64,000 bases of DNA. Origin: Saturnia japonica (Eukaryota; Arthropoda; Insecta; Lepidoptera; Saturniidae). The notes under the pieces were generated by a model. It searched no databases. It saw nothing but the letters and a program-made list of their open reading frames with translations, and was not told where the DNA came from. Position numbers and translations under genes: made by a program. The DNA lies in contig CM065328.1 of NCBI GenBank assembly GCA_033032175.1, positions 12,214,690-12,278,689 of the forward strand, written 5' to 3'. Of the stretch, positions 1 through 12,179 are shown one piece after another; within the stretch, counting starts at the first letter, position 1, and each line of letters starts with the position of its first letter.

Positions 1-121
1 TTAATTTCCATTAACCAAATTGATATAAAACTCAAGAGAATGTTTGTTTTGCTTGAATAATCTAATATCTGGAGCTATCACCAGTCAGGTTCGAAAAAAT
101 ATTCTTCCATTTTATAACTTA
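1..121 (+). mobile_element. Hel-C 5' fragment
   Basis: Contains atataaaactcaagagaat, ctggagctatcaccagtcag and cgaaaaaatattcttccatt, matching the start of Hel-C copies. It is cut at 121/122 by a reverse Helitron end (CTAG at 122). Confidence 0.5.
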
Positions 122-240
122 CTAGCCGTACCGCTTGGTTTCACCCGTGTTAATTTTATCCGATAAACACAGCGCCGCCAACGCACCTATGTAGTCTATC
201 ATACTTGTTCTTCCCACAAGTACAAATTATCTTAATTTTT
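122..240 (-). mobile_element. Helitron 3' end, reverse (Hel-D type)
   Basis: Begins CTAGCCGTACCGCTTGGTTT. Matches 35342-35455 in order (cacccgtgttaa, aca.cgcgccaa, cttcccacaagtac). Two copies define the family. Confidence 0.5.
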
Positions 241-559
241 CATTATTTCCTAAACTATTTGTCCAAATAGCATATTCTACAGAGCAAAGTTTTACTTCAT
301 AAAATTGTTTTTATGATGAAGAAACTTTTGTTTGGAAGGATTAATATGCCATGTCTAAAAATAATGAAATCACTTTTTATTTTCAACAAATCTTTACCAC
401 AAAATAGCTTATTATAAGGCTTATGTATAAGAGATAGGCATATGCTATCGCCGACTTTTTTTAGATATTCTAAGGACAAATATTATTGTAGAACATTGTA
501 TTTCCGTATCATTAACGATTACGAAGAGCAAGCGGTTAAAGCAGTTCGGGAGGGCCTCG

Positions 560-766
560 ACTCTCGACTTACGTAACAAAAATCAATATTTAAGGCTATC
601 TGAGAGTTGTAGCCTAATGTTACATAGCCTATACTATTCCTCGAGAGTCTGGCTATCATATACACTACGACGACACTACGATTGGTAGTTCCTGAGATTA
701 GCGTGTTTAAACAAACAAATAAAAAAAGAAAAAACTTTTCCGCTTTATTATATTAGTATAAATTTA
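560..766 (-). mobile_element. Helitron Hel-C copy
   Basis: Reverse of the Hel-C start: ...ttttccgctttattatatta then gtata at about 760. The phrase ggtagttcctgagattagcg at about 685 marks the element in reverse. The ctatactattcctcgagag block at about 628 mirrors the copy at 11918. Confidence 0.62.
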
Positions 767-1194
767 TTGAGGAAGATTATAGAATAGATAACATCACAAT
801 GAAACCATAAGGAGCGGAGCAGTATCCATGGACGTCAAGTACGGTTGCGTGTGTGTAATACGCAGCGAGACAGCACTCAGAAACAGTGTTTATTAACAGC
901 TGAGGTCTTCACTGTACTACGGCTCAAGCGAGAATGTCCTCAAGCCGGTCGTTGTCTGCTTATAAAGTGCGTGCGGTCACAGCACACCTATTGCTATCGC
1001 GCTCAGTCAATATTGCGGGTCAATAGTACGAATACTAAGTAATTAGTGCGGATTCAATAATCATATTGACACAAGTATCCAACACATAGTAAATAGTAGA
1101 ATGTTATTTAATATGACGTGTTGGTAAAGAAATATATTGATTCTAACACATGTCCGAAGAACTCGTCGAATGAGTGAAGAAAACATGCTGATCA

Positions 1195-1345
1195 AATCAT
1201 AGCATAGTGGTAGGGCTTTTTCTAATGACCGTCTGGCTAGCTACCACCCTCAAGTTTAAAGTCTGTCGCTAAGCACGAACTGGTGTGTTCCGGCAGCTGC
1301 AATTGAGATGCAGTCTTCCCATTAGGTTTAGCGTCTCATCAGCCA
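1195..1345 (+). mobile_element. SINE-B, 3' part
   Basis: atcatagcatagtggtaggg, ctggctagctaccaccctca, gtgttccggcagctgcaatt. The tRNA-like head is missing. Confidence 0.72.
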
Positions 1346-1797
1346 CGTCGACAGTTAACACCATGAGTGAGATTAGGTACGGTAGAAATGCGAAACCTAT
1401 AAGGTATAATTAAAAAAAAATACGCTCGTTGTATGGTTCGAACACACTCCCTTCCAAGCTCTGTTCTTTTGACACATCATAGTTACAGATGGGCCACATG
1501 CGTAGGACATGTATACTAACGTCAGGGAATTCATAACGGATTCGAAGCTTGTTGTACCCTTGAGAGATCGCGTGGCGCGTGTCACGAAAATCACTTTTTT
1601 TTTTCTTAAACGGCGGTTGGCTATAAATATTTGTAAATTATCTTTTCGATATTATTATTGGTGCAGTCAGTTGAATTGCCATTCGAGTCAAAAGATGAAG
1701 TCAAGTGAAAAGTACTGATCGATAGAATAATTTGATTGTTGTATTTGGTTGAATCTTTGTGTCTTATTTATAGGCGTGTTTTTTATACGGCAAATTG

Positions 1798-1960
1798 ACG
1801 GTACTGTCCCTGAAGTATGGTAGAATTCAAACATGACGGCGACCAGCGAGAGATCGATATTTCATCGACGGTGACCACTGTCATTCCAGCCTGTATAAAT
1901 TTTATTGTTTTTGCATAGAGTCACACGCAAAAGTGAGTCGCAATGACGGGCGTTATGTAC
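1798..1960 (+). repeat. Interspersed repeat family V
   Basis: gtactgtccctgaagtatgg ... catgacggcgaccagcgaga ... actgtcattccagcctgtat. Related to 19870-20130 and 59676-59760, and to the arms of the inverted repeat at 2001-2396. Confidence 0.55.
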
Positions 1961-2000
1961 CAGTTTTCTATTTTATAATGATTCGATTATAATTAGATAA

Positions 2001-2396
2001 GTTTAAAAATTAAATTTGTAAAATAAATGTTGGAAAAAGGCCATCTGATGGTGGCCACAGTGTAATCCAAACACAACGGTGACTACCGCTAGATAGTTAA
2101 TCAACTGCCGGTCGTCTTATTTGACCATAAGTCAGAAACGCAGGCAGTCCATATCAAATTAAACTTAGAACTTAGAAAACTTTTAATATTTCTTTAAAAG
2201 ATAGAGGCTTTCAGTTTAAAAGTATTGACGTTTCGACTCCCTATTGGTTTGTCGTGTTTGAGATTAACTACGAACACAAAGACGACCGACAGTCGATTAA
2301 CTATCTAGCGGTAAGTCACCGTTGTGTTTGGATTACACTGTGGCCACCATCAGATGGCTTTTTCCAACATTTATTTTACAAATTTAATATTTAAAC
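2001..2396. repeat. Long perfect-type inverted repeat (foldback)
   Basis: Two arms of 118 bp (2001-2118 and 2279-2396), about 96% identical by eye, separated by 160 bp. The outer ends read gtttaaa.attaaatttgta. The inner arm contains gtgtaatccaaacacaacgg, related to the repeat family at 1798-1945 and 19870-20040. Could be a foldback transposon or two inverted copies. Confidence 0.88.
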
Positions 2397-3048
2397 TCAC
2401 CCTTCTCCTGTAAATTTATTCATAAAAAGATATTATTTACTTATTTAATTTGAAAATTTATACCTACAGCTTGGTTTTTAGAAATGTATTTTGTACATGA
2501 TTATTATTTAAAAAAAATGTAATGTAAAGAATAATTATTTAGATGATTGACCGTTTTATCGCAATTCCCAAATTGGAAAGTTGTAATAGAATATTGTAGG
2601 CAGCGCTAGTCGGGTAGGGTAGGGTCGACCGTAGGTGAGGAATATAAGTCGTCTTTCAGTATTTATCTATTTTGTGATCCCAACAAAAACGTTCCTAGTG
2701 GCCCAAGTCTCGATTTAGATGATTTATCTAGGTAAAAGAAGTGAAATCTCATAAACAACCAAGTGTAGAAGGTAGACATAAGAAAACGAGCACTTACCTA
2801 ATTTTGGCTAAAATCTGACCCATCTTTTACGCTTTAAATTTCATTTATTTGAATCTATCTGTGCCTTATTATATGAACTTAAAACATTTTCATTAATGAC
2901 AAAACAGTAGGGTTAATATATTTTCATTATTAGTATCCGAGCGAAACCGAAGCTTATTTAGACATGTTAAAATTTGTATTACTTATCTACTGAAATTAAT
3001 TAATTGTATTTTTACTATGTATTTTTATTACAAGCTTTTATTTAACTT

Positions 3049-3620
3049 GCCTCGTTAGTATGGGTCAAATCTTGCAATTGAATTTTAAAACAGTTATACC
3101 CAACCGATGGAGCTGAAACTTTGCATACACGTTTAGTTTGAATAACAATGCATGGTTAGCTAAGTGACGTGATTGTGATGAATAAATAACTGCTAACTGC
3201 CTCGTTAGCCTAGTGGTCGTAAGCGCGACTACTATGATCAAGATCCTGGGTTCGATTTCCAGGTCGAGCAAAGTGTTATTGAGTTTTTCTTATGAAATTC
3301 CTCAGTAGCAGCTCGGAGTTTGGCTTCGTGCCCGATCAATGGCAATAGGCTCGCCCCCTATTACATGGGACCTAAAATCATACTCGGCGAACTGTGGGTG
3401 TACATTAGTACACCTCTGCCTAACCCTTCGGGGAATACAGGCGTGTTGGTATGTGATTGTGATGAATAATATCGAACCAGATATATTTTATGCACCCCCA
3501 TGACACGCGTATCAAATTAAAGAGTTTGCTGAGAAGAAAACGAAAATAAAATATTAATTAAAAAACTTCTTAAAAACAAGTTTTTATTCAATATTTCAGT
3601 TTTATTTCAACGCAAATAAT
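3049..3620 (+). repeat. Interspersed repeat family W, split by SINE-A
   Basis: ttgcctcgttagtatgggtc ... catggttagctaagtgacg, interrupted by the SINE at 3186-3452, resuming to tttttattcaatatttcagt. A second uninterrupted copy lies at 37424-37680. Confidence 0.65.
3186..3452 (+). mobile_element. tRNA-derived SINE-A, complete with 17-bp target duplication
   Basis: RNA polymerase III promoter boxes are visible: A box TAGCCTAGTGG and B box GGTTCGATTTCC. The 3' body ends with cctctgcctaacccttcggg and a ggtat tail. Flanked by perfect copies of gtgattgtgatgaataa (3169-3185 and 3453-3469). It is inserted inside another repeat (3049-3620). Confidence 0.88.
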
Positions 3621-4279
3621 AGTTGTATGATTGCTGAATGTTTTTTTATGATAGTATTTATAATTTAAAAGTTCTATATTATGTTACGATGAGTAGTTTT
3701 TATAACCTGAAGCTACTCGAACGACGCGCGGTAAAGAACAAACACAGAGTTTGGTCACAGCCGAAGGCTTCAGACGTCTTTTGGACGAAACCGAAACTGA
3801 ACCTTCGGTCGGTTACTACTTACGATACAAGTACTGTGGAATTTTATAAGCTCGCGCGCGTGATTTCCACTGCTTTGAGATAGAAAAATCTTTTGGGTGT
3901 ATGTATTAGAATGATTTTCGTTAGCAGTGACAAAAGTCCGTAAGCGACATACGGGAGTACTTTTTACTAACATAAGGGTAGTATCAAACGGCCCGTAGAA
4001 CATTAAGCCTAAACAGTTCTTTCCCATTGATGTTTTGATTTGATTCCACGGTCTCTGCGCCTCGCCCGCGCTGCCGGTCGCGCATATGGCGTCTCAAAGC
4101 GTGTCATGCGCATGTGAATTATTAATTTGATTAAATCAAGTGAGCTGTGCGACTGATCGGCTGGAAGTGTTGATTATTCATTTTCTCCCTCTGTTATTGG
4201 TTCAGTTTTTTTAGCGATATGTTCTTTTATCGCTTTTAGTAGTGGGTAAAATTGAGAGCCGGGCGCGCATTATATGATG

Positions 4280-4366
4280 GAATTGCTACAAGATGAAGAT
4301 GAAGATATCAGCTCGTTCAAACAAACAAACAAACAATTTCTTGAGATTTATAATATTAGTATAGAC
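4280..4366 (-). mobile_element. Helitron 5' end (Hel-C type)
   Basis: The plus strand ends ...tttataatattagtataga at 4366, the reverse complement of TCTATACTAATATTATAA, a classic lepidopteran Helitron start. It abuts the CTAG end of another Helitron directly. Confidence 0.65.
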
Positions 4367-4890
4367 TAGCGGTGTGCCCGTGGCTCCGTACGCGTTTGTA
4401 TTATTACAAACCCGATTACAACCGTTGGGGAGCTGCCCGCCAGACATAACACCCGTCTGGTCGGAGGATCCTCCCTTTTCTATGGCGGATGAAGAACTTT
4501 ACACTCTGTTCTTCACGTCCGCTAAAAACTTGTTTTTTTAATAATTCCTAAATTCTTAAAGTTTATCAATTATAGAATTAAATCTACATCCCGTTTTCCA
4601 AGTTCGATGAGAATCGATTGAGAATTGATGAACATACAAGTTTTAGAATATTTTTTTGCAATTTCTAAAAGTAATATTGAACATCGTTGTAGCCCATCAA
4701 TTATATAATCACTTCCCGTTTACGAAAAAAAGAATCAAAATCTGTTTTTTTTTGTAAATTTCATTTTACTATTTCTAAAAGTTTTATGGAAAATTCTTAC
4801 TTCAAATTTAATAAGAATCGGTAAAGCCGTTTTTGAGTTAAATCCGGACAAACAAACAGTCCGACATACAACATTTTTTTAAGGGCACAT
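4367..4890 (-). mobile_element. Helitron copy, decayed, abutting another
   Basis: Starts on the plus strand with CTAGCGGTGTGCCCGTGGCT (a Helitron 3' end in reverse). It continues through a target-like phrase (ggtaaagccgtttttgag) and a caaacaaacagtccgacata tract typical of these elements. The far end is not clear. Confidence 0.55.
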
Positions 4891-4970
4891 ACGTGATCAC
4901 TGTCGCTTATAGAGGATGTCAATTGGGAAATTTGGAAAAAACATTACATATATAATAGACACAACTATAC

Positions 4971-5227
4971 TATTGGTCGCCCAATGATCGAAATTCGTCC
5001 AGCGACTTTCTAATCATAGATTATTTTCTATTTTACATTTGCAGTATTCATGAACCTAATCAATGAGTATTATCTACATCACTTGCTGTCACTTTTCATT
5101 GAGTGACAGAGTCAATATTTTGAGACGTCTAAGTTCAACGGGACTGGTCGTGTTAGGATCCGCAGTATTAATTTATTTTAATTAATATATTAGTAACAGA
5201 TATTGTAGATACGTTTTAGCTTTCTGC
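4971..5227 (-). mobile_element. Helitron Hel-A fragment, 5' end lost
   Basis: Reads right to left as Hel-A, from a decayed end (ttggtcgcccaatgatcg) to ttttagctttctgca. The 5' ~100 bp are missing. Confidence 0.7.
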
Positions 5228-5981
5228 AGTGGGAAATCATGACAACTATATCAGCTTGGCAATGTCCCGTCGAGCCGGACAAGGTACACTGCACCGCACC
5301 GCCTCTGTAGATGTGCGAGTTGAGCTTTTGTCCTTCCTGGCCCCCGTCGCGTCGGGTACCTACTCACTATTATGTTTCACCTTACCACTGTCCGACATAG
5401 ATCAAAATGTTTACTCCAATATCTGCAAACATTTGTTTATTGCTCACGGCATTTATACATCTTGGTTTAGTTGTTTTTCGCTTTTTGAAATTTCTTTCCA
5501 ACTCTAATATACCGATGCATTGAGTTTCTTTTTTTGCAAATTCTCAGTACTACTTTTTGTTTATTATATGGCGCGGAGTCTTTACGTTTGTTTTTAATAA
5601 AAGGACCATTCCAAAGATACAAAGCGAAATATTAAATAAAAACTATTTACTTTAGGCTTTAATATGGTCTCTTATGAACATCAAAACACTGTTAACCGCT
5701 GTTTTTTTTTTCATTATTGACACGGGGTTTCCCTGATGCTGGCAATAAGATTGAATATGTTTAACAGGTTAGCATATAAAGAGATCTGAATCACATGGGT
5801 TGCTGAAACACATCATTACGTATTTGGAGAACGATTTTCAACTGGAAATTGGTATCTACCCAGAAAAAGACTAGAAATATAAAATGTTTTCTATGGTTCT
5901 GCTTGGTGTACCTACTATAATGATTTCTATCGCTGAGAGGTCCAGGTTTGTTGTGAGATTTGAACTCATAGCTTTTAAGCA

Positions 5982-6215
5982 ATGCTTAGTGGTAGTGTGT
6001 ACTGACACTGCGTCGAGAGACTTGACTTCTAATTCCTGCAATGAGTTTGAAACACTGTGATGAAACTATAGCAAAGTGGTAGGGTATTTTTATTACCTGC
6101 CTGGCTAGCTACCACTCTTAAGCTGAAAATCTGTCACCAAGCAGGCACTTGAGTGCCACTTCCTCCATCTTGCTCTAAATTATCACTTACAATCAGGTGA
6201 AATTGGGACCAAAGT
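5982..6215 (+). mobile_element. SINE-B, decayed
   Basis: cttagtggtagtgtgtactg ... attcctgcaatgagtttga ... gcctggctagctaccactct. Confidence 0.72.
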
Positions 6216-7369
6216 AGGTACAAAAACATTAAAAAAATGCGTTATATATGCTGTGTTTGAATCCTCGCGAAAGAAGCCTGAGAGAGAAGCTTGTGTTGTA
6301 TTAAAAAAAGTGCATAAATAAAATAATTTTAGCACGAACTCCCCGTTACCTATAATTAAATAATAGAACATAGGTCGCGTGCCGTAAATGTGGTTCCCGT
6401 GTATACGCCAGGGAACGGGTTCGATTACCGACTGTGTCCCTCGCGACCGGCTGTCATACATGACACGGGTAATTTTGGGGTTTGCCCGTTATGTGATCGT
6501 TTCTGCTTGTGTCCTCGCACTGAAGATCTGAGTGGCCGTCTGTAACACATATGTCGCTAATGTCAATAAGAATCTTCTAAAAGTTAACTGTATTTGATTC
6601 CGAATTGGGGCCCTAGCCAAGTTGCCTTTTTCTACAATCGTTAACACTAACGAAAACCAAAAAAATGTATGGAATTGACATAAATGTATGTGAGCACGTG
6701 TTTTTAACGTTGAGATAATATGTCAAATCCATACATTTTTTTCCTTACACATTGTACTTTTTTTTTAATTTACAAATACAGTCTATGTAGAGTTATCAAA
6801 ATAAAGCCTTTTCAACAATAATATGTAAATATTAAAAGAATACTATTAATATTTTCGGTATTTATTCGGCAAACTAATCGAATATTCGACCGAAATCGAA
6901 CATAAAAAAATACGCCGAATATACCGAATATGAATATTCGGCAGAACATTTGATGCATCTCTAATAATTTTCGTTGCCCGTATGTATTGCCAATTTCTGT
7001 TTGCCTACCCGCTAGAGAGATAGGAAGGAGGAACATTTTGGTCTTTTATGATCTAATGAGATAGTTGAATGCAAGTATGGACTTGTAAGTACATTTTAGT
7101 TAAAGAATTTCTCACAGCCTCTGCTCCCACCCCCTTGGAATTCTACGTTAAGTGCCGTGAGACGGTCCAGGTGCGGGTCACGCGGTCTCGCCTTCGATTC
7201 CCCGGCCGTGAGAGGCGCAACACTCGTCCGTAGTAAATTGGGGGTGAAATAATTATGATGTGATTTTATCGGATCTACCCTGAGAGAGTCTGCGTTTCGG
7301 ATTTGAATTGATTATCTCGCTTTCGTGTTATTCAAATGTATTTTGGATATTTCTTATGACCATAGATCC

Positions 7370-7555
7370 GGATAGTGGTAGCATGTATGGATAAAGCCTC
7401 GATCGACGTGAGTTCAGATCCTTGAAATGAACCTGAGCTTTTCGGTGAAGGAAAACATCGTGATAAAACCATAAGCACGGTGATTGGTCATTTTCTAATA
7501 CCCGCCTGGCTACCTACCACTCTCAAGTTCAAAATCTGTTGCCAAGCACAGTACA
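7370..7555 (+). mobile_element. SINE-B
   Basis: gatagtggtagcatgtatgg ... gtgaaggaaaacatcgtgat ... cgcctggctacctaccactc. Confidence 0.78.
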
Positions 7556-7562
7556 ATATACT

Positions 7563-9900
7563 TTATTGCATACGAAAAAAAAAAACTTATATATGTAATT
7601 AGATTATTTGTGTACAGTTGTGCGACCTTATCGCTTAGAGCGATTTCATCCAGGCAAGCTTAAAAATAAATTAATTTAAATGGAAATAAATTTTGTGGCG
7701 GCAAACATATTTATCACAAACATACAAATTTTACAATCAAATACATAATACAATTGAATAGAAATAGCACACAATAAACGTTAAATTATAAAGTTTGTAC
7801 ACACATAACATAAATACTACAATAATAATACGTAATAAATAATGTAAGAAAATACATGTCTTAATATATAAACTTTTTTTGTGTCTGCGTATTTATTTAC
7901 TTGTATCAATTTGATCTGAACTGAGTATAAAAAATTAATATATTATAAAAAATATAACCATGTGTCACTTTTTTAAGTGAAATATCAAAATCGGACAATC
8001 GAAAACAATCTAATACATTCCGTTAAGCGATTATCGGTCCATTGCAAAGTAGTAGTGACAACCATAAGTGGGGTGTAACCCTAGTACGTTAGACAAGGAT
8101 AGCGATATACGGCAAGCCGGTGGTGAGAATGGATAAAAAGAAAGGAATGGATTCGCGTAACGACGACAGATTGGCGCGCACATGTCGTGTTGCGATGCTC
8201 TTTTTGCTAACTGTAGTTTAGTGTTGGATGTATTATCGATGGTCTTTAAGTTTTTGTTTTTCTTAAGAAAGCATACAGGATTAATTTAGTTATTTTTTAT
8301 AACTAGAAGATATTATGAAAGTTACAAGACAAATAGGACCTGAGAATGAAGTGCTTTATGAAATGTCATAATATTACATGGCTAAAGGATGATTTGGTTC
8401 GTTTTTATGCCGCGAACAATTAATGTTAAATTAGTAAAATACTCCAGATCTCGCGAATCTTTTTCAAATTAATATTAATATTTTAATTTGGATACACGAA
8501 AGTTAATTAATATTAATTAGTTTAGTGTATTTCACTTAGGAGATAATGGGTGTTGGCGTTTAAGTAGTAGTTAACTTCGAAAAAAAATTGTTTTTGCTTT
8601 TGTTGAAGCTTTCAACTTGGGTTTCTAGAATGCACAATTAGGTATAAAGTATATCTCGATTTTGATTTGTTTTAGTTATACCTTTTTAAGTGATTTTTTT
8701 CTTATTGTAGTTTCGTCTGACATTGGAGGATTATTTATTTGTCTGTCTTGTGTTTATCTATTTGCGCCTGTTTAATTTTGTATTTTTTTATTCTTTGGTA
8801 TTTTACAAGATAATGTAGTAGTATGCGGTCTTTGTGCATTCGGAGCATTAAATGCTTGTGTTTTTATTAAAAAATATTGTATCCTATCTGTGAGAACTTT
8901 TAAATGCCTGTAGGTCTCTAGCTTGTAATTATTTATATTTGTTGATGAATAGCTGTTAGTCTTCCTATAAAATACGTAAATAAATAAATACCATTCTTCA
9001 TCTGAGATATCTCGCTTTTAGAGACTACTTTCAAAGAATTAATTTAGTACATTCAATTCTAAATGTGAGTCTATTATAATATATGTACCCAATTTCAAAG
9101 CGCCCATTACATGTATTACGTTGATAAACAAAGGATTTTAATTAATACGATGGAAATTAGTATCATATTCTTTTTCTTTTATTAATTGCAACTGTGTTCA
9201 TCCACAATTCTGCCAGGGTCTTGTAAACATAATATTTTTCTTATTATCATTCTTGCAATCTTTAAACGTATATTATATATTCAAAAAAGATGGCGACTCC
9301 CTTGTTAAAACTGTCCATGTAGTTTTTGCGGAAACTTGAAATGCATGTTCCTGGTTATTATTTATAATCCACTTCACTTCACAATAAATAACCAAACTAC
9401 ACCATGCAAAATATCAATAATACGAGTATTGGTTGATCCCACGCAAATATGGAACCAACCTGCGATACGAAATAAATAGCAAATTATGATGCGAATATCC
9501 AGCGAGAGAAGTGTATGCAAAATGTCATGCCAACTCACCGGTACTGCGTTCCGTGATAATTCCTGGTCGGCGCCGACGTGGTTTAGCTATACATTATATA
9601 TTCAAAGTTCCTGAGCCTCACGCACCCACTGTACACACACTGGCTTAATGACACTAAATTCTGGAGAACGTGGTTGACGAGAATGTCCGAGGCGAGCGAC
9701 TTTGCACCGTGCAGACGCGACGGTGTTCCGACGAGAGTCTATATCGCGAGAACCGGTGGCGACAACAACAAATCGAAAACCACCCCCACTGGGTATCATA
9801 ATGCTTAGCGACGAGAGAAAATAATTAATAACAAACTACCTACTTTAATACGTGATGGTTCTAAATTACGCGGCTGCATCAAGTATATGAATTAAAATAA
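7563..9900. other. No gene seen
   Basis: AT-rich sequence with no recognised gene. A GC-richer patch at 9600-9790 holds a 65-codon minus-strand frame without recognisable features. Probably decayed repeats. Confidence 0.5.
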
Positions 9901-9959
9901 CCATCACATTACACATATGAAGATCCCGCCTAAAACTCCATTTACTGTCTTGTTTATTT

Positions 9960-10415
9960 TTTTGAACAATCTGGATGTAGACAACTTTTGAAAAATTGTT
10001 TCAAACACTTTGTATGTTGAAAATAATACCTATGAACAAAGAAAATTCATTATTATACTCTAAAAAGTGATTTATAAATATTTTGTTATTTAGATAAAAA
10101 TACGCCACAAAAACGCGACATGGTCTCGTGACGTCATTATCATATATTTTTTAAGTCAAAATCGTCAAAGGTCACCATTGAACCGACAAATGTGACAATT
10201 CACTGAACTCACATGAGAGTATAAACGTTCAAATTTCTTGACGTCACGTTTTCTAATTGGCGTTTGAAATCATGTGAATCACAGACAAAAAGTATTAATT
10301 TTCTAAAGAGAAAATTAAATAAATAAACAATTACTTTTTCCAGGTTTGTATTGTTTTAGGTTTTTATCTATAAACCAATAATACTCAATAAGTTACTTTA
10401 ATTTTTAAACATACA
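9960..10415 (+). repeat. Interspersed repeat family X
   Basis: About 450 bp shared with 54825-55232: acttttgaaaaattgtttca, gtgacgtca, ttttctaaagagaaaat, then tatctataaaccaata and ttttaaacatacagtcaac. No coding capacity. Family unknown to me. Confidence 0.65.
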
Positions 10416-11227
10416 GTCAACTCGCGGTTTATTGAGTTATAATTTTGTCTATTTGTACTTTCACTAAGAATAAGTTGAGGTGTATTATTATTAAATTCAA
10501 TATAAATGTAACGTTTACATTATTTCTTATGGTGTTTATCGATATTTAATACAATAATATAACCACATCACTAGAGCTTTCGAATAGGACACAGTAAAGG
10601 GGAGCCCGGGGGCGAACGGCGGCACTTGTTTGTGCGATTTAATTTCATTTATCAACGCATTACTTACTCACATAGAATTACTTAGCCGGATTACCCGGAT
10701 CTGCCCGCGCCCTCTTCCCCCCTTATGTAAATAAACATCTAGCGAAGTAACAAATTCAAGGCGGGTTACTTGAATTAAACTATTGAATTCTATTATTTTG
10801 TAAAAAAAATTAAGTACATTGTAAGCCTTAATTGTAAGTGCATTGTAATTAAGTAAGCCATTGCCGCGATTGCAATGAAGTCGCGATCTGACTAATTTCC
10901 TATCCATAAGAATTCGAGATAAACTAACGCATACATAAATGTATACACATTCCTGCCTCCTGGGAGAAGGAAGGAACACGTGTATATGTATTTAGTGATC
11001 TGTACTCATGGTCGAAAGTAACTATCGAAAAGGGTCTCTTAAAAAACCTATCTACCTATGTGATGCGCTGCGATCGGTTTATCACTATATGTATGGTGGT
11101 CGCAAAACAATCGGGTACAGATCCCTACCACCCCGCTTCATTACTGGATATACTATGGCGGGTGTCAAACTCGGTGTATGGTGGAAACGATCCAATCGGA
11201 TATAATTGTCTTTAAAAAAAAACTTTA

Positions 11228-11475
11228 TAGGTTTAGCATTTGCCCACAATTTCACCTAATTTTATGTAAAGACGTGACACAAGATGGCAACACGCTAAGT
11301 CTGGTCGAGAACTGGCTCTCAAGTGCAGCTGCTAGAACACACCTATACCAGTTGCTTGACGACATATTTTCAATTTTGGACGATATAAAATGCCCTACCA
11401 CCATGCTATAGTTACGTTACGACGTTTTCCTTGAGCGAAAGCTCAGATTCATTGTCAATCGACGCGGAGTCCATA
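11228..11475 (-). mobile_element. SINE-B
   Basis: ctctcaagtgcagctgctag, aacacacctataccagttgc, ctaccaccatgctatagtta: reverse of the SINE-B body, ending toward a decayed head near 11475. Confidence 0.72.
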
Positions 11476-11917
11476 AATTTTACTTCTTCGTACTACGTAA
11501 ACCATCATTGCTTGGAAATTGACGTGTCCTAGTACGTCCAGTTCTACTACCCTTAGGTTTTTAATATCTCAATACGTGATATAATAACGCTTTGAAAGCA
11601 AACTATAATATTAATGAATCGAATAAGCTTACATGAAGTCTCTATTTTAAATAATTGTAAAAACATAACCCCTAATAATTCTCTCACTCGATTACTATGC
11701 ACGGACGTATTAAAAATAATATGTTATGTATATCAGGAAAGGGCGTGCGGGTTCCATATATTCTGACGGATTCGTTGAGTAATAAATTTGCATATTTATA
11801 TGATTTATTTTTTAATGGACTGAGGCTATTTAAATTTAGTTAAGTAATCTTCTAATTCTTCGCTGCGCCAGCTTTACGCCGGTATTTGTATTTATTTAAT
11901 AAACTTATCTATATCTC

Positions 11918-12150
11918 TATTATAAATATAATATAATAATAAAGCGAAAGGTTTTTTATTTGTTCATTTGTTTAAACAGGCTAATCTCTGGAACTACCAG
12001 TCGGATTCGAAAAAATATTTTTGTTTTTGATAGCCAGACCTCACGAGGAATAGTATAGGCTCTCTAACGTTAGGCTATAACTCTCAGCTAGCCTGAAATA
12101 TCTATTTTTGTTAAGTAAATCTGGAGTGTAAGTGGAAGCCTGGAAAGTGA
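11918..12150 (+). mobile_element. Helitron Hel-C copy
   Basis: Starts TCTATATCTCTATTATAAAT and contains the family phrase ggctaatctctggaactacc at about 11981. The 3' end was not identified. Confidence 0.6.
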
Positions 12151-12179
12151 GGTCAAATTATGATACTAGTTCATTATAA

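Noticed and set aside
5229..5507. 92-codon frame and a possible exon after tttctgcag at 5221-5229
   Set aside because: The acceptor-like tttctgcag is the edge of a Hel-A Helitron copy, and neither frame resembles SCAPER or joins in phase.
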